A stretch of 54,385 bases of DNA from Alloalcanivorax mobilis (GCF_002864685.1 NZ_NMQZ01000028.1:1-54385); one strand, 5' to 3'. Shown: positions 28,491-36,809, counted from the stretch's first letter. Notes: a model not told the origin generated them from the sequence alone. Made by a program: numbers and translations.

Positions 28491-29042
28491 ATGAAGGTCA
28501 AAGTATTGGGTAAAGCGATGGTTCTGTCGTGCTCGCTGGTGGCGGGCGGCGCGTTCGCCGCGGGGCCTTATATCGGCGCCAACTACACACAGTTTCAATA
28601 CGACAACGATGAGTATGACAGCGACACCCTGAAGATCGACGGCGCGGTGCTGCGTGGTGGCGTGGAATTCACCGACTGGCTCGGCCTCGAGGTGCGTGGC
28701 GGTGCCGGTTTCAGTGAAGACTCACAGGGCATTGTCGATTTCGAACTGGACAATATGTACGGTGCCTACGTGAAACTGGCGGCGCCGATTTCCGAGTCCG
28801 TGCACCCCTACATCATCGGCGGTTACACCAAGATGAAAGGGACCGTCAAAGCGGAAGGTTCGGTGGCGGGCATCGATTATTCAGTGGACGATGACGAACA
28901 CTTCGAGGATCAGTCGTACGGGGCGGGTATCGATTTCAATCTCACCGATACTCTGGGCGCCAACCTGGAATACATGCGCTATTACGACGACGGCGATGAA
29001 GAGATATCGGGCATCAGCGTGGGTTTGCGTTCCGCGTTCTGA
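28491..29042 (+). CDS. Small outer-membrane beta-barrel protein
   Basis: 183 residues. A signal peptide (LGKAMVLSCSLVAGGAFA) ends in AxA-like at about residue 24. The rest is alternating amphipathic strands with aromatic girdles (YIGANYTQFQYDND; LEVRGGAGF; YGAYVKLAAP; HPYIIGGYTKMKG) and a C-terminal GISVGLRSAF ending in Phe, the BAM signal. The size fits an eight-strand OmpX/Ail-like barrel. It is acidic (Asp/Glu-rich loops). Its function is unknown. AAAGGAGA lies nine bases before the ATG. Confidence 0.88.
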   Translation: MKVKVLGKAMVLSCSLVAGGAFAAGPYIGANYTQFQYDNDEYDSDTLKIDGAVLRGGVEFTDWLGLEVRGGAGFSEDSQGIVDFELDNMYGAYVKLAAPISESVHPYIIGGYTKMKGTVKAEGSVAGIDYSVDDDEHFEDQSYGAGIDFNLTDTLGANLEYMRYYDDGDEEISGISVGLRSAF

Positions 29043-29081
29043 ACCCCCATTGACCTGGCGCCAGGGAAGGCGCCGCCCTCC

Positions 29082-29105
29082 ATCGCGGCCGCCAGCGGCC
29101 GCGAT
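29082..29105. terminator. Hairpin between convergent genes
   Basis: ATCGCGGCCGC and its exact complement flank CA, giving an 11-base stem between the outer-membrane-protein stop and the end of the ABC1-kinase gene. The T-run is weak (TTCGTTGT) on the plus strand. It may serve both sides. Confidence 0.45.
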
Positions 29106-29118
29106 TTCGTTGTGCCAG

Positions 29119-30450
29119 CTACCCCGGGCCGCGTGCCAGTAACTCCTCCAGGGGCGGCCGGAACGCGGCCTTCACGCGCAGGCTTTTCAGCGTCCAGTAA
29201 TGACCGCCGACCACGCGCTGTACCAGCAGGGTGCGCGAACAGGGCTGGAACTTCAGCATTTCTTCCAGCGGCGTGCGTTTGGCTTGCTGAATCAGCTCCT
29301 GGTGTATCCGGGCGCTGCCAAAATCGAAGCCCTGGTCGGAAAAGCCCTGCACCAGCAGCGGGACCCAGTTGCGATACAGGCGCTCGGAGACCTGTTCAGA
29401 GCGGTCACGGCGGGCGCCGATCTCCAGCAGCGCCTGATCCAGCGCCTGCCAGTGGCCGTCGAGAGCGGCGCGTACGATCCGTGCCATCAATTGAACGTCC
29501 TGTTCGGGCAGGCGCTTCACCGCGCCGAAATCGTAGAGCACGATGCTGCCGTCGGTGCGGAAGGCAAAATTGCCGGGGTGGGGATCGCAATGCACCACCC
29601 GCAGATCAAAGATCTGCCGGGCAATCAGGTCGAACAGGCGCGTGCCGAACCGGTCGCGCAGCGCCTGATCAAAGCCGTTTTCATCATTGACCTGCTCCAG
29701 CGGCGTGCCTTCCTCCAGGCTCAGGGTCAGCACGCTGGCGTTGGAAAGAGCCGGGAACACGCGCGGGATCACCACATCGGCGTCGTCGGCGTGGAACTCG
29801 TGGAACAGGCGCAGATTGTCCGCTTCCTTTTGATAATCCAGTTCATCATCCAACTGCGTGCGAATTTCCCGAAACACCGCGTCCAGGGCGTTTTCGTCCA
29901 CCCGCAGCAGACTGCCGAGCTTGAGGATGCGCTTGAGGTGTTTCATGTCCGAATCGATGGAGGCCTTCACCGCCGGGTACTGCACTTTCACCACCACCGG
30001 TTCGCCGCTCAGGGTGGTGGCGCGGTGGACCTGGCCGATGGAAGCGGCGGCGAAGGGCTGCTCCTCGAAATGCGAAAAGTGCTCGGCGATCGGTCCGCCG
30101 AGGGCCTGTTCCAATTGCCGCCGGATCACATGGAAAGGCATCGGCGCGGAGGCGTTTTGCAGCACCGCCAGCTGTTCCGCGATTTCGCGCGGCAGCACGT
30201 CCTGCATCTGGGAGGCGATCTGCCCGACTTTCATCACCGCCCCTTTCATTTCACCCAGGGTGGCGGCCACTTCCCGGCCGATATGACGCATTAGCGCCTC
30301 CCGGTTGGCTTCCCTTGCCTCGGGGGCTTGGAACCAGCCTTTCACCTGGTGGGTCGCCACGCGGGTGGCGATGGAGGTGGTCATGCCGGTGAGTTTCCAA
30401 AGCCGGCCGCGGGAGCTGGTGGGCCGTTGATCCCGTCCGCGTTTGGCCAT
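29119..30450 (-). CDS. ABC1/AarF (UbiB-like) atypical kinase family protein
   Basis: 443 residues. It has the family KxGQ motif (MKVGQIASQMQD), the Ala-rich loop (FAAASIGQVHRA) that replaces the usual P-loop, the lysine in VVVKVQYP, the glutamate in DDELDYQKEADN, the catalytic HCDPHPGNF and the metal-binding YDFGAVK. UbiB itself aids ubiquinone synthesis and has two C-terminal membrane helices; no such helices are seen here, so this is a paralogous ABC1 protein rather than UbiB. A role in quinone or lipid handling is inferred. Confidence 0.9.
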   Translation of the reverse strand: MAKRGRDQRPTSSRGRLWKLTGMTTSIATRVATHQVKGWFQAPEAREANREALMRHIGREVAATLGEMKGAVMKVGQIASQMQDVLPREIAEQLAVLQNASAPMPFHVIRRQLEQALGGPIAEHFSHFEEQPFAAASIGQVHRATTLSGEPVVVKVQYPAVKASIDSDMKHLKRILKLGSLLRVDENALDAVFREIRTQLDDELDYQKEADNLRLFHEFHADDADVVIPRVFPALSNASVLTLSLEEGTPLEQVNDENGFDQALRDRFGTRLFDLIARQIFDLRVVHCDPHPGNFAFRTDGSIVLYDFGAVKRLPEQDVQLMARIVRAALDGHWQALDQALLEIGARRDRSEQVSERLYRNWVPLLVQGFSDQGFDFGSARIHQELIQQAKRTPLEEMLKFQPCSRTLLVQRVVGGHYWTLKSLRVKAAFRPPLEELLARGPG

Positions 30451-30757
30451 CGACGTCTCGTAGTGGGTAAAGGTTTAAAGGGCGGTTGCCGTTGCACCGC
30501 AAGCGGCGTTGTCGGGTAGCTGCTCGCCAGGCCCGGCCAGGCTTGGCCGGAGGCGGCGCGGTGGTAATGGTGAAGCAACTATAACAGACCCTCAAGCGCG
30601 CGGCGCCGGCTGTCACCGTGGTCGTCCCGGGAGCGAGGGGGCAGGTCGGCACGAGTAAGAACAGAGCGTGCAGGGAGAAAGAGAGTGCGAAAGAGAGGGC
30701 GAAAGAGAGTGTGGGGAAAAAGCAAAGCCGGCGCGGGCCGGCTTTGCCTCGGCCTGG
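30451..30757. other. Gap between ABC1 and phasin-like genes
   Basis: These 307 bases contain no credible gene. They hold the ABC1 gene promoter area, a purine-rich tract at about 30677-30717 in which GAAAGAGAG recurs, and the terminator of the phasin-like gene. Confidence 0.6.
30722..30747 (-). terminator. Intrinsic terminator of the phasin-like gene
   Basis: GCAAAGCCGGC (30722-30732) and its complement (30737-30747) form an 11-base stem with a 4-base loop, followed on the minus strand by TTTTTCCCC. It lies 10 bases after the gene end. Confidence 0.8.
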
Positions 30758-31189
30758 TCAGGCGCTTTCTTTTTCGCCAGTGCTGACCAGATCGTCGAAC
30801 AGCCGTTGGCTGCGCTGGCGCAGGGTGCTGACCGCGCCGATGCCGGCCAACACGAGCTCGTTGGCCTGAGCCGAGTCTTCGCCGCGCTCTTGTTTGCCGG
30901 TGGCAATCCATTGTTCGTAGAGCTCACCACGCTTGGCGGGCGCGTCCTCAAGGAGTTTGCGAGCACTAACTACCGCGCCGCGCCCCGCCAGCAAAAGGGC
31001 CGGTTTGCGTTCGGCGTCATCGCCATAGGCCTGCGTGCCTTCTTCCAGATAGCGCTGATAGAGCGCTTCGGAATGGTTGGTGGCCTTGCTGTAGGCGCCC
31101 AGCCCGGCAAGATAAAGGGTATTGCTGAGGCGCTTGGCGCGGTGAATCAGGGTCTGTTGTTGCTCTCGAAGTTGCTTTAATTCGCCCAT
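30758..31189 (-). CDS. Phasin-like protein with three internal repeats
   Basis: A 143-residue helical protein. The phrase L-LAG-GA followed by a charged helix and LY/LF--x--EG occurs three times: LYLAGLGAYSKA...LYQRYLEEG, ALLLAGRGAVVSA...LYEQWIATG and LVLAGIGAVSTL...LFDDLVSTG. This pattern is characteristic of PhaF/PhaI-type granule-associated proteins, which normally have it once or twice. It would coat polyhydroxyalkanoate or lipid granules, which fits a wax/PHA-storing bacterium. No PHA synthase gene is in the window. The start follows GGGCGA-like sequence. Confidence 0.72.
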   Translation of the reverse strand: MGELKQLREQQQTLIHRAKRLSNTLYLAGLGAYSKATNHSEALYQRYLEEGTQAYGDDAERKPALLLAGRGAVVSARKLLEDAPAKRGELYEQWIATGKQERGEDSAQANELVLAGIGAVSTLRQRSQRLFDDLVSTGEKESA

Positions 31190-31502
31190 GGCTGGTCTCT
31201 GCTTCCGCTGCTGGTGGCTGTGTAAGTGGGCAAAGTTTAGGGGCGGCCATGGGCGGCGAGGTTATTTTTTGTCCAACAATTGTACCTTTGTTGATGGTGA
31301 GATGCGAAGAGGTGTGAACCGGGTCCCAGCGCCGACGCCAAATGGCCCGTGGCAGGAACAATGTCCGGGCACGTACACTCCATACGGAGAAGGTGTGAGA
31401 TCGCCGCCGCCCGGCGTAGCGCCGACGGGGGAGAACGATATTCTGGCAGGCGTCCGGCAACAGCCGGAGCCGTTGCGTAATCCGGATCGAGACAAGCCAT
31501 CA
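31190..31502. other. Divergent gap, phasin-like gene / hypothetical gene
   Basis: 313 bases without a supported gene. An AT-rich patch (31260-31296) holds CAACAA...TTGTTG arms and may carry the promoters. The ORF that runs through here in frame with 31503 has no family-like N-terminus. Confidence 0.5.
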
Positions 31503-31883
31503 ATGATAGAAAAATTCATCGCCAAGGTGCCCAGCCGCATCTGGGCTGACGGTCGGCCCGCGCGCGCGCGTCAATGGGACGCCGAGTTCAATGTGGCGGC
31601 CTGGGCACGGGTGTCCGGTGCCACCGGCACGGTGCAACTGTTAGTGCGCTATCTGGACAGCAGAAACGACCAGGCGGTACTGGTGGACGCCGCTGAGATC
31701 AGCGGCGACGGCAGCGCTTTGTTGTCCGGGCTGGTCAAGCTGCGCTTCACCGACAGCGTCGAACAGGTGCAGATTTCCTTGCGGCTCTCGGACCCGGCCA
31801 TGCGCTATGTGGTCGAAGAGCTTTACATGCAGCGTCGTGGCACCGTATTGCGCCCCCAGGACAAGCTCATTTCCAACTACTGA
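31503..31883 (+). CDS. Hypothetical protein, 126 residues
   Basis: I do not recognise this protein. It has no signal peptide or membrane helix. The pattern of alternating strands (FNVAAWARVSGATG, VQLLVRYLDSRNDQAVLVDA, VEQVQISLRLSD, VVEELYMQRRG) suggests a small beta-sandwich like a carbohydrate-binding or Ig-type module. I chose ATG 31503 (MIEKFIAKV) because the sequence upstream is low complexity. Convergent with the small gene at 31931. Confidence 0.6.
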   Translation: MIEKFIAKVPSRIWADGRPARARQWDAEFNVAAWARVSGATGTVQLLVRYLDSRNDQAVLVDAAEISGDGSALLSGLVKLRFTDSVEQVQISLRLSDPAMRYVVEELYMQRRGTVLRPQDKLISNY

Positions 31884-31930
31884 TTCGACCTGCTCCACGA
31901 GCCCGACTCGCGAGCGGGTGGCCGGCTCTG

Positions 31931-32140
31931 TTAACTACCCAACTGGCCGACCCGCGCCATCCGCTCGGCAGCCTCCCCAGGGCTCTCATCCGATGGCGTG
32001 TTTCCCCGCTCCACGCCGTCCTGTTCCACGCAGTCGAGCAATGACTCCGGCCACCGCTCGAACTCCAGACCGGTGACCCGGTTGAGGTTTTCCAAGGCCG
32101 CTTCCGGGTGTCGCTTCTCGATCCGCACAATCTTTGTCAT
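31931..32140 (-). CDS. Small hypothetical protein, 69 residues
   Basis: Begins MTKIVRIEKRHPEAALENLN and continues RVTGLEFERWPESLLD, then a hydrophilic tail (GNTPSDESPGEAAERMARV). The N-terminal 45 residues look like a conserved short domain. GGGTGAG precedes the start at about 8 bases. No function can be assigned. Confidence 0.5.
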   Translation of the reverse strand: MTKIVRIEKRHPEAALENLNRVTGLEFERWPESLLDCVEQDGVERGNTPSDESPGEAAERMARVGQLGS

Positions 32141-32541
32141 GGCCGCTCACCCATTGTTTGCCCTGTCTGCTCAGGGTCCGTTACAGCGAGAATCGTGCCA
32201 AACGAAGAAAGATAAAAAATTCATATTTATCAAACGGATACAGGCTCGATGGCAGCAAGGGGCCGGAGAAAGCCCCGCGCCACGGCAGGTTGTGACAATT
32301 TGCGCCACCGGCGCCGGACGTTGCGTGTCAGTCGAGAAAAACCGGGGCGGACCGTCCGCCGCAGACCGTCTGCCGAGAGGCCCGGGCCAACCGGAGGTGC
32401 GCGCGAGGTGGTCAGGCCATACCCGCGAACAGTCCGATCTGGTACGAATGTTCACAATGGCCTTGCGCGAATGGGATCGAACCGGGTATCTTTTGGCTTT
32501 TCGGTCATTTCGGGCCATGGCGACGATGAGTCGGAGAGACA
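32141..32541. other. Divergent gap upstream of the AraC-type regulator gene
   Basis: 401 bases. An AT-rich stretch (32207-32240) is followed by a GGGGC/GCCCC hairpin and a GC-rich stretch in which GACCGTC occurs twice (about 32348 and 32363). Overlapping ORFs on both strands have Arg-rich products and no ribosome sites, so I do not call genes. It probably holds the promoters of both flanking genes. Confidence 0.5.
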
Positions 32542-33555
32542 ATGACAATTCTAAAAATGAGCGCCGAGGACTACTCCATCTCCGCGGAGTATCTGACTTT
32601 GATGTTGGAGGTTCTGGCTAAGCGCGGCATTTCCGAAGACCAGGCGTTGGCCGGCTTGAGGATCGAGGCGGGCAGTTGGCGTGACCCCAGGGCCCGGCTG
32701 ACCGCCAAGGTGTTTGATCGGTTTGCCCGGCGCGTACTGGCACTCACCGAGGAGCCCTGGCTCGGGTGGGAGCTGGGCGCCTCCATGACGCTCTCTTCCC
32801 ACGGTTTTCTGGGCTACGCGGCGATGAGCAGCGATACCCTTGGCGACGCCCTGGAGCTGGCGGTGAAGTACTTCCGCACCCGCAGCACCATCGTTCAACT
32901 GGAGCTGTTCGTGGACGGCGAGTGGGCGGTTCTGCAGGTCAACGAAATGCTTTCCTTGGGTGAGCTGGCACCGTTGGTGATCGAAAGCCTGTTTTCCAGT
33001 TTTCACTTTATGGGCATGCAGCTTCTGCCCGACATGGAAATCTTCGGCGAGTTGCGCTTTTCCTACCCGGAGCCGGCGTATTTTCAGAAGCTGCGGGCGT
33101 TGATTCCGGTGCCGATTTATTTTGACTGCGCCTACAGCCAGATGCGTTTTCCCGCAGAGCGGCTACAGCGCCGTTTGCGCTTCGCCGACCCGCGGCTGGC
33201 GCAAATGGCCGCCGCTCAGTGCGAACAGGAGATGGAGCAGATCAAAGCGCCACCGCCGTTGCTTGGACGGGTGCGCCGCATCATGCTGGCCGGCTCGGGT
33301 GGTTTCCCCGGGGTTGAGGATGTCGCCTCCGAAATGCACATGTCCTCGCGCACCTTGAAACGAAAGCTCCAGCAATTGGGTACCAGTTATCAGCGTCTGC
33401 TCGACGACCTGCGCAAGGGGTTGGCGGTGGAATACCTGACCCAGAGCCAGCGTTCGGTGGATGAGGTGGCGCTGGCGCTGGGCTATTCGGACGCCTCCAA
33501 TTTCGCCCGCGCGTTCCGCCGCTGGACCGGGCGCAGCCCGTCGGATTATCGCTGA
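32542..33555 (+). CDS. AraC-family regulator, OruR-type
   Basis: 337 residues. The N-terminal 200 residues are an arabinose-binding-like domain of the PF12625 sort (SISAEYLTLMLEVLAKRGIS; ELGASMTLSSHGFLGYAAMS; FDCAYSQMRFPAERL). The C-terminal 100 residues are the paired helix-turn-helix (VEDVASEMHMSSRTLKRKLQ; VDEVALALGYSDASNFARAF; RRWTGRSPSDYR). Such proteins often activate catabolic or fatty-acid/alkane genes. The target is not evident; the neighbour on the right is a MAPEG gene on the other strand. GGAGAG precedes the ATG. Confidence 0.9.
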   Translation: MTILKMSAEDYSISAEYLTLMLEVLAKRGISEDQALAGLRIEAGSWRDPRARLTAKVFDRFARRVLALTEEPWLGWELGASMTLSSHGFLGYAAMSSDTLGDALELAVKYFRTRSTIVQLELFVDGEWAVLQVNEMLSLGELAPLVIESLFSSFHFMGMQLLPDMEIFGELRFSYPEPAYFQKLRALIPVPIYFDCAYSQMRFPAERLQRRLRFADPRLAQMAAAQCEQEMEQIKAPPPLLGRVRRIMLAGSGGFPGVEDVASEMHMSSRTLKRKLQQLGTSYQRLLDDLRKGLAVEYLTQSQRSVDEVALALGYSDASNFARAFRRWTGRSPSDYR

Positions 33556-33585
33556 CCCGGTTTCACGGTGGGCAGCCGGACCAGG

Positions 33586-33978
33586 CTAACCGCTCAGACA
33601 AAGACGGTAGACGGCGCCGGCCAGGCCACCGGCGAGCAGCGTCAGGGTCACCAGTAAGCCGGCCAGAAAGCCGGTGCCGCGCTCCCGCGGCTGTTCCAGA
33701 TAATCGTTGAAGTAGCGCTGCCGGGCGAGAATGAAGGCGCCGCCGAGTACCGCCGCTGCGCGCGGTTCCAGATACCAGGCGAACAGCCAGAGTGCTGGCA
33801 GGAACAAGATCAGTTGCTCCACCGTATTGGCATGGATACGCAAGGTGCGCTCGAACAGTTCATGGCCCTGCACGGCCGGGGCGCGAATCTGGTATTTCAC
33901 TCGGGCCCGGCCGACCACAAAACTGAACAGCGTGCATTGAATCAACGCGACCGTGGTTACGATGGCAACCCATTCCAT
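33586..33978 (-). CDS. MAPEG family membrane protein
   Basis: A 130-residue protein with four membrane helices. The MAPEG hallmark FERTLRIHANTVEQLILFLP lies between helices 1 and 2, then ARQRYFNDYL. Eukaryotic relatives are membrane glutathione transferases and leukotriene synthases. Bacterial members are probably glutathione-linked detoxification enzymes. GGGGGAAG precedes the start. Confidence 0.88.
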   Translation of the reverse strand: MEWVAIVTTVALIQCTLFSFVVGRARVKYQIRAPAVQGHELFERTLRIHANTVEQLILFLPALWLFAWYLEPRAAAVLGGAFILARQRYFNDYLEQPRERGTGFLAGLLVTLTLLAGGLAGAVYRLCLSG

Positions 33979-34206
33979 GATCTTCCCCCAATCGGTAAGG
34001 TGAACGCCGGTGGGCGATCACCCGGATGCATAGATGGTGCCCTCCCTGGTAATTGAGGCCGGTGTTCCTGCCGGTCTTGAGGCGACGTTCAATAACGTCT
34101 CGGTATGACAATATTTTTGCGTATGATCCTAGAGCTTTTTTTCAGTCTTTGCACGTTGCCCGGTCCTGGCCACCGGTGAGGCGGGGCCTTTTCCGGAGAC
34201 TCATCC

Positions 34207-34599
34207 ATGGTAGAACTGCATTCCCGTCTGGCCGCCGACACCGGCGCTCTGGGCGAGACCTCGCTGTGTTGGCTGCGCTGGATGCGTGATGGCCGCTTTC
34301 CCTGGCTGATCGTGGTGCCTAAACGCGAAGCGTTACGCGAATGGCATCACTTGCCGGTGGTGGAGCAGGGCCGGCTGTTGAGCACGGTGAATCATCTGGC
34401 GGCCGAGCTGGAGCGGGTCACCGGCGCGGAGAAGATCAACATCGGCGCGCTCGGCAATCTGGTGCCGCAGTTGCACGTGCACATCATCGCCCGCTTCCAG
34501 AATGACCCCTGCTGGCCGGGGCCGGTATGGGGGCAGGGCACGCCTCAGCCGATCGAGGCGCCGCCCGCCTGGCTTGGCGATCTGCGCCTGCCCCAATAG
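34207..34599 (+). CDS. HIT domain protein
   Basis: A 130-residue histidine-triad protein. The active site is QLHVHIIARF at about residues 91-100, where the usual HxHxH is modified (Q-L-H-V-H-I-I). It begins with the standard TSLCWLRWMRDGRFPWLIVVP of this proteobacterial subgroup. Likely a nucleotide hydrolase or transferase; the substrate is unknown. A GACGTT-CAAT-AACGTC inverted repeat (34084-34099) and a TATGAT hexamer lie in the divergent gap upstream. Confidence 0.9.
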   Translation: MVELHSRLAADTGALGETSLCWLRWMRDGRFPWLIVVPKREALREWHHLPVVEQGRLLSTVNHLAAELERVTGAEKINIGALGNLVPQLHVHIIARFQNDPCWPGPVWGQGTPQPIEAPPAWLGDLRLPQ

Positions 34600-34600
34600 C

Positions 34601-34660
34601 ACGGTGGAAAGCGGCATGGCGGAAAGCGGCACGACGGAAAGCAGCACGATGGAAAGCGGC
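34601..34660 (+). repeat. 15-bp tandem repeat, four copies
   Basis: Four exact-length 15-base units with few mismatches; the core is GGAAAGCGGC preceded by ACGRY-type variation. They sit between the HIT gene stop and the next small gene. A unit length divisible by three means copy changes would keep frame. Confidence 0.8.
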
Positions 34661-34677
34661 GCACAGGAGCGAAAGTG

Positions 34678-34866
34678 ATGGAGTTGATTGCGGTAAGCGT
34701 GCAGTGCCCGCACTGCTGGGAGCACTTTGATGCGCTGGTGGACCCCTCCCAGGGCGATCAGGAGTACGTGGAGGATTGCCACGTCTGTTGCCAGCCTCTG
34801 CTGCTGACGGTGGCCCTCGAAGACCCCGAGAGCCCCCAGGTGACGGTGCGCGCGGAGAACGAATAA
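34678..34866 (+). CDS. CPXCG-motif cysteine-rich protein
   Basis: A 62-residue protein with two zinc knuckles: QCPHCWEHF and DCHVCCQP, around LVDPSQGDQEYVED. This is the small proteobacterial cysteine-rich CPXCG family of unknown function. Here the first knuckle is CPHC-W, a variant of CPxCG. AGGAG lies nine bases before ATG 34678; a GTG directly before it is an alternative. Confidence 0.85.
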   Translation: MELIAVSVQCPHCWEHFDALVDPSQGDQEYVEDCHVCCQPLLLTVALEDPESPQVTVRAENE

Positions 34867-34877
34867 AGCCGATGTCC

Positions 34878-34911
34878 GGGCCGCCCTTTTCGTTTCAACA
34901 AGGGCCGGCCC
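34878..34911. terminator. Imperfect hairpin between convergent genes
   Basis: GGGCCGCCCTT (34878-34888) and AAGGGCCGGCCC (34900-34911) pair with one bulge. It lies between the CPXCG gene and the convergent lipoprotein gene and may end both transcripts. Confidence 0.5.
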
Positions 34912-34921
34912 GGCGCGGGGA

Positions 34922-35503
34922 TCAGGGCGTGTCGTTACCGGACAGGAAGTTGAGCATTTCCGGGTCTTGCAGCATGCGCTGGATCGCCTTGCCCAGAATG
35001 TCATTGATCATGGTCTGGTTGCGTGAGGCGTTCGGCGTGAACGGCACATCGTGCACCACGCTGCTCTTGTAGGTGCCGGTGTGCGTGGTCGGCCCACGGC
35101 GGGCCTCCGCCAGCAGTTCCAGGTTGAGGGTCACTTCGTTGACCACCGAGCCCTGTTCGGGGATGTAATCCAACTGCTCCAGGCGCACTTCCAGCGTGGT
35201 GGCGTCCTGGCCCGGATTGAAGGCGTTGAAACCCTGGCTTTGCAGGCCTTTGCGCACCGATTCGGCGATTGCCTGACGAATGTCGTTGGCCGGTTGCACC
35301 AGGGCGGTGTCCTTATAGACTCCGCCGCGCGAGCCGAACGCCTGCTTGGAGCGGGAATCCACCGCGATCACCTGTACCGGCATGTTATTGCCCCGGTTGA
35401 CGGTGGGCACGGTGACATTGGGCTCGATCTCAATCTGCTGCGGGCTCAGCGCGCAACCGCCCAGCAGCAGTGCCAGCACGGTGATGGTCAGTAGGTGTCG
35501 CAT
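34922..35503 (-). CDS. YajG family lipoprotein
   Basis: 193 residues. The signal ends in a lipobox (LLGGCAL) with Cys at about residue 17. The mature part (VTVPTVNRGNNMPVQVIAVD; IRQAIAESVRKGLQSQGF; ATTLEVRLEQLDYIPE) matches the YajG-type outer-membrane lipoproteins. The role is not established. ATG 35503 is preceded by GGGAGAGGG. It is 31 bases after ispB on the same strand, so co-transcription is likely. Confidence 0.85.
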   Translation of the reverse strand: MRHLLTITVLALLLGGCALSPQQIEIEPNVTVPTVNRGNNMPVQVIAVDSRSKQAFGSRGGVYKDTALVQPANDIRQAIAESVRKGLQSQGFNAFNPGQDATTLEVRLEQLDYIPEQGSVVNEVTLNLELLAEARRGPTTHTGTYKSSVVHDVPFTPNASRNQTMINDILGKAIQRMLQDPEMLNFLSGNDTP

Positions 35504-35534
35504 AAAACCCTCTCCCTTGATGATGGATGGCGGT

Positions 35535-36506
35535 TCAGTGAGTGCGTTTGAGCGACTCTTCCGCCAAGGTATAGAGTGCTTCCTTATACTTGGAGTTCGC
35601 CACCGGTTCCAGCGCCTCCAGGGCCAGGCGGGTGTGCTCGGCGGCGCGGTCGATGGTGTATTGCAGGCCGCCGCACTCGCGCACCGTGTCAACGATCTGG
35701 GTCAGATTGTCCAGGCCGCCGGAGCGGATCGCACCGCGAATCAGCTCCGCCTGCGCCGCGTTGCCATGCTGCATGGCATAAATCAGCGGCAGGGTGGGTT
35801 TGCCCTCGGCGAGATCGTCGCCCACGTTTTTGCCCAGTTCCGCCACGTTGCCCTGGTAGTCGAGCACGTCATCGATCAACTGGAAGGCGATGCCGAGATG
35901 GCGCCCGAAGCGGGCGAACAGCTCGCTCTGATCGTGTTCGCCGCGGATCCCCAGCACCGCGCCGGTTTCGGCGGCGGACTCGAACATCTTGGCGGTTTTG
36001 TGGTGAATCACCCGCATATAGCTGGCTTCGGTGGTGGTGGGGTCGCGGCGATTGATCAACTGCAACACCTCCCCTTCGGAGATGGTGTTGGTGCTCTGCG
36101 AGAGAATTTCCAGCAAGCGGTGGTTTCTCAGGGCAACCAGCAATTGCAGCGCGCGCGAGATCAGAAAATCGCCCACCAGCACGCTGGCGGAGTTGCCCCA
36201 CACCGCGTTGACCGTGGGCCGGCCCCGGCGCAGGCTCGATTCGTCCACCACGTCGTCGTGAAGCAGGGTCGCCGTGTGCAGGAATTCGATCACCGCCGCC
36301 ACGTCCACATGCTGGCCACCCTGATAGCCCGCCGCCCGCGCGCTGAGCAGGCTGACCAGCGGGCGCATGCGCTTGCCGCCGGAATCGACGATGTAATCGC
36401 CCACTTCCCGAATCAGCGGCACCCCGGTGTCGAGATGGTGAGTGATGAAGCGGTTCACCGCCTCGAAGTCGTCGTCGACGATGGAGCTGATGGCCTTAAA
36501 ATCCAT
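35535..36506 (-). CDS. ispB: Octaprenyl diphosphate synthase
   Basis: A 323-residue trans-prenyltransferase that makes the C40 side chain of ubiquinone. The first aspartate-rich motif is LLHDDVVDESSLRRG (DDxxD) and the second is FQLIDDVLDYQGN. The N-terminus MDFKAISSIVDDDFEAVNRF is that of IspB, so ATG 36506 is used though the ribosome site is weak. Divergent from rplU, as in Pseudomonas and E. coli. The octaprenyl rather than nonaprenyl length is by family habit. Confidence 0.93.
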   Translation of the reverse strand: MDFKAISSIVDDDFEAVNRFITHHLDTGVPLIREVGDYIVDSGGKRMRPLVSLLSARAAGYQGGQHVDVAAVIEFLHTATLLHDDVVDESSLRRGRPTVNAVWGNSASVLVGDFLISRALQLLVALRNHRLLEILSQSTNTISEGEVLQLINRRDPTTTEASYMRVIHHKTAKMFESAAETGAVLGIRGEHDQSELFARFGRHLGIAFQLIDDVLDYQGNVAELGKNVGDDLAEGKPTLPLIYAMQHGNAAQAELIRGAIRSGGLDNLTQIVDTVRECGGLQYTIDRAAEHTRLALEALEPVANSKYKEALYTLAEESLKRTH

Positions 36507-36702
36507 GGGGGCGCTGACCGAGTGGTTGGTATTGGGCCCGCCGCCCCGCGCCGGCGGCTGGCGAGCGGGCCAGCGGGCAGGCGCGCGGGGAAACAGGGCG
36601 CGAACAGCGGGCAATGCTAGCAGCGGCGCCCGGCCAGTCAAGAAAAGCCCTGCAACGGTGTAAAAACCGGCCGGTGCCGCGAAAACACCGGTCTCGGCGG
36701 GC

Positions 36703-36731
36703 TTGAGCCGGGCCCGGCTTTGGCGTAAACT
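36703..36731 (+). promoter_or_regulatory. Probable sigma-70 promoter of rplU-rpmA
   Basis: TTGAGC, a 17-base spacer and TAAACT. The transcript would have a leader of about 108 bases before rplU. Confidence 0.6.
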
Positions 36732-36777
36732 TCGCGGCCCGATTTGATCGTCCCACGGGCACCGAAAGCGACTCGTC

Positions 36778-36809
36778 ATCGGAACGGTCTCACCGACCGT
36801 ATTTCCGAT
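36778..36809 (+). promoter_or_regulatory. Hairpin in the rplU leader
   Basis: ATCGGAA-CGGTC pairs with GACCG-TAT-TTCCGAT: 12 base pairs with a 3-base bulge and a 5-base loop (TCACC). It lies in the 5' untranslated region, 37 bases before rplU. It might be a ribosomal-protein autoregulatory element. The 340-base gap 36507-36846 otherwise holds only the promoter and a GC-rich stretch. Confidence 0.45.

Noticed and set aside
31188..31502. Longer N-terminus for the hypothetical protein at 31503
   Set aside because: 105 extra residues without motif that run through the divergent promoter gap; ATG 31503 starts the ordered part.
32465..32490. GGTTCGATCCC-like tRNA T-loop on the minus strand
   Set aside because: The flanking bases do not form a T-stem or acceptor stem, and no anticodon arm follows.
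32171..32548. Overlapping ORFs on both strands upstream of the AraC gene
   Set aside because: Arg-rich or unpatterned products, no ribosome sites, and they overlap one another.
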